Positions 36,757-37,297 of a stretch of DNA of 37,297 nucleotides are shown in pieces. Under the pieces are notes generated by a model. The model saw only the letters and a program-made list of their open reading frames with translations, had not been told where the DNA came from and searched no databases. Numbering within the stretch: position 1 is the stretch's first letter; each line of letters starts with the position of its first letter. The stretch comes from a virus. Location of the stretch: IMG/VR virus record IMGVR_UViG_3300028414_000728, positions 1 to 37,297 of that record; one strand, 5' to 3'. Position numbers and translations under genes: made by a program.

Positions 36757-37297
36757 AATAGCTCATGAAAGTCCTAAAAGTATTTTTAACGATGTACAGA
36801 AGTACACAGACTATGATTACGCATTAGTACATTTATTAGAAGAAGATGAAGAGTACTTAGACCAGTTTAAAGAAGCAGTTAAAAAAGGTAGAGAAGTTAT
36901 ATTAGATAACTCTATTTTTGAATTAGAAGAAGCATTTGATGCTGATAAGTTTGCAAACTGGATTAATGAGTTAAGGCCAACTTGGTACATAGTACCTGAT
37001 GCATTAGAAGATACTAAGAAAACTATGAGTCAGATGGCTAGCTGGAATATGCACTATTCAAAATCAGTGTACGGTAAAAAGATAGGTGTAGTACAGGGTA
37101 AGACATACAAGCAGATAGTAGCATGTTACGAATATATGGATAAAATTGCCGATGTAGATATGATCGCAATATCTTTTGATTATTCGTATTATACCGATTC
37201 TATACCTCATCCTAACAAGTACGTTAGTTGGATGCTAGGACGTATTAAGCTACTAGGAGATTTAGTAAGAGACGGTATTATAAATGAAAATAAACCT
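36749..37297 (+). CDS. dpdA: DpdA-like DNA-guanine transglycosylase, 5' part
   Basis: 183 residues are visible; the frame is open to the right edge. TGT-like motifs: V50-I-L-D53-N-S-I-F-E-L, the counterpart of the base-recognition SDSGGF loop; IVPDAL at 81-86; IGVVQGK at 112-118, matching TGT's G-x-VQG; ISFDYS at 141-146. Phage DpdA proteins of this type exchange guanine in DNA for preQ0 or a derivative. With queC, queD, queE and folE in the same window this is the expected last enzyme. The nucleophilic aspartate region may lie beyond or near the edge and cannot be checked. The distinction from tRNA TGT rests on the divergent sequence and the phage context. Confidence 0.75.
   Translation, partial: MIKIAHESPKSIFNDVQKYTDYDYALVHLLEEDEEYLDQFKEAVKKGREVILDNSIFELEEAFDADKFANWINELRPTWYIVPDALEDTKKTMSQMASWNMHYSKSVYGKKIGVVQGKTYKQIVACYEYMDKIADVDMIAISFDYSYYTDSIPHPNKYVSWMLGRIKLLGDLVRDGIINENKP

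Noticed and set aside
1-37297. tRNA genes, CRISPR arrays, insertion sequences or attachment sites
   Set aside because: I looked for T-loop and cloverleaf patterns, regularly spaced short repeats and transposase motifs and saw none; gene packing leaves little room.

Overview
The window is a dense, entirely plus-strand stretch of a T4-like tailed bacteriophage (contractile tail, myovirus-type) genome. It is AT-rich and has almost no non-coding DNA: no gap without a gene reaches 300 bases. Starts are preceded by A/T-rich tracts rather than Shine-Dalgarno sequences. Recurrent upstream elements read TTG-N19/20-TATATTA, which resembles the Bacteroidota housekeeping promoter, and one small gene looks like DUF4494, a family known mainly from Bacteroidota. 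I infer a phage of a Bacteroidota host, perhaps a marine flavobacterium. The host is inference.

Layout. (1) 1-20220: virion genes. These are a partial small protein, a vWA-domain fibre/adhesin-like protein, a paralogue of the first protein, a coiled-coil protein, tail sheath (gp18), tail tube (gp19), a gp26-like baseplate/chaperone gene overlapping a second frame, a tape measure, a set of baseplate proteins including a hub that carries both a lysozyme and an M15 peptidase domain, and then a shortened family A DNA polymerase. (2) 20241-25018: replication and recombination: unknown gene, gp32 ssDNA-binding protein, UvsX/RecA, 5'-3' exonuclease, DnaB-like helicase, closed by a strong terminator. 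(3) 25107-29344: nucleotide metabolism and accessory genes: nrdB, nrdA, Holliday-resolvase-like nuclease, thioredoxin, membrane protein. (4) 29429-37297: accessory region with queC, an endolysin-like protein, an NAD(P)H-quinone-reductase-like flavoprotein, a zinc-ribbon membrane protein, queD, queE, a secreted NUC-type nuclease, a phosphoribosyltransferase, folE, a MazG-like pyrophosphohydrolase and, running off the right edge, a DpdA-like transglycosylase.

How the genes fit together. folE, queD, queE and queC make the complete route from GTP to 7-cyano-7-deazaguanine (preQ0). The TGT-like DpdA at the edge is the kind of enzyme that places this base in DNA. The window therefore encodes an apparently self-contained system for hypermodifying guanine in phage DNA, fed by a purine phosphoribosyltransferase, ribonucleotide reductase and thioredoxin. 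Three of the four preQ0 enzymes depart from the textbook metal or cofactor sites: QueC has lost all four zinc cysteines, QueD keeps one of three zinc histidines, and QueE has a CX3CX7C cluster motif. A compact hairpin with a possible pseudoknot lies just upstream of queC and could be a regulatory RNA.

Two promoter-like classes are visible: TTG-N19/20-TATATTA before replication, metabolism and modification genes, and (TA)TATTTATA before most virion genes and before the lysis gene. The second would be the late class.
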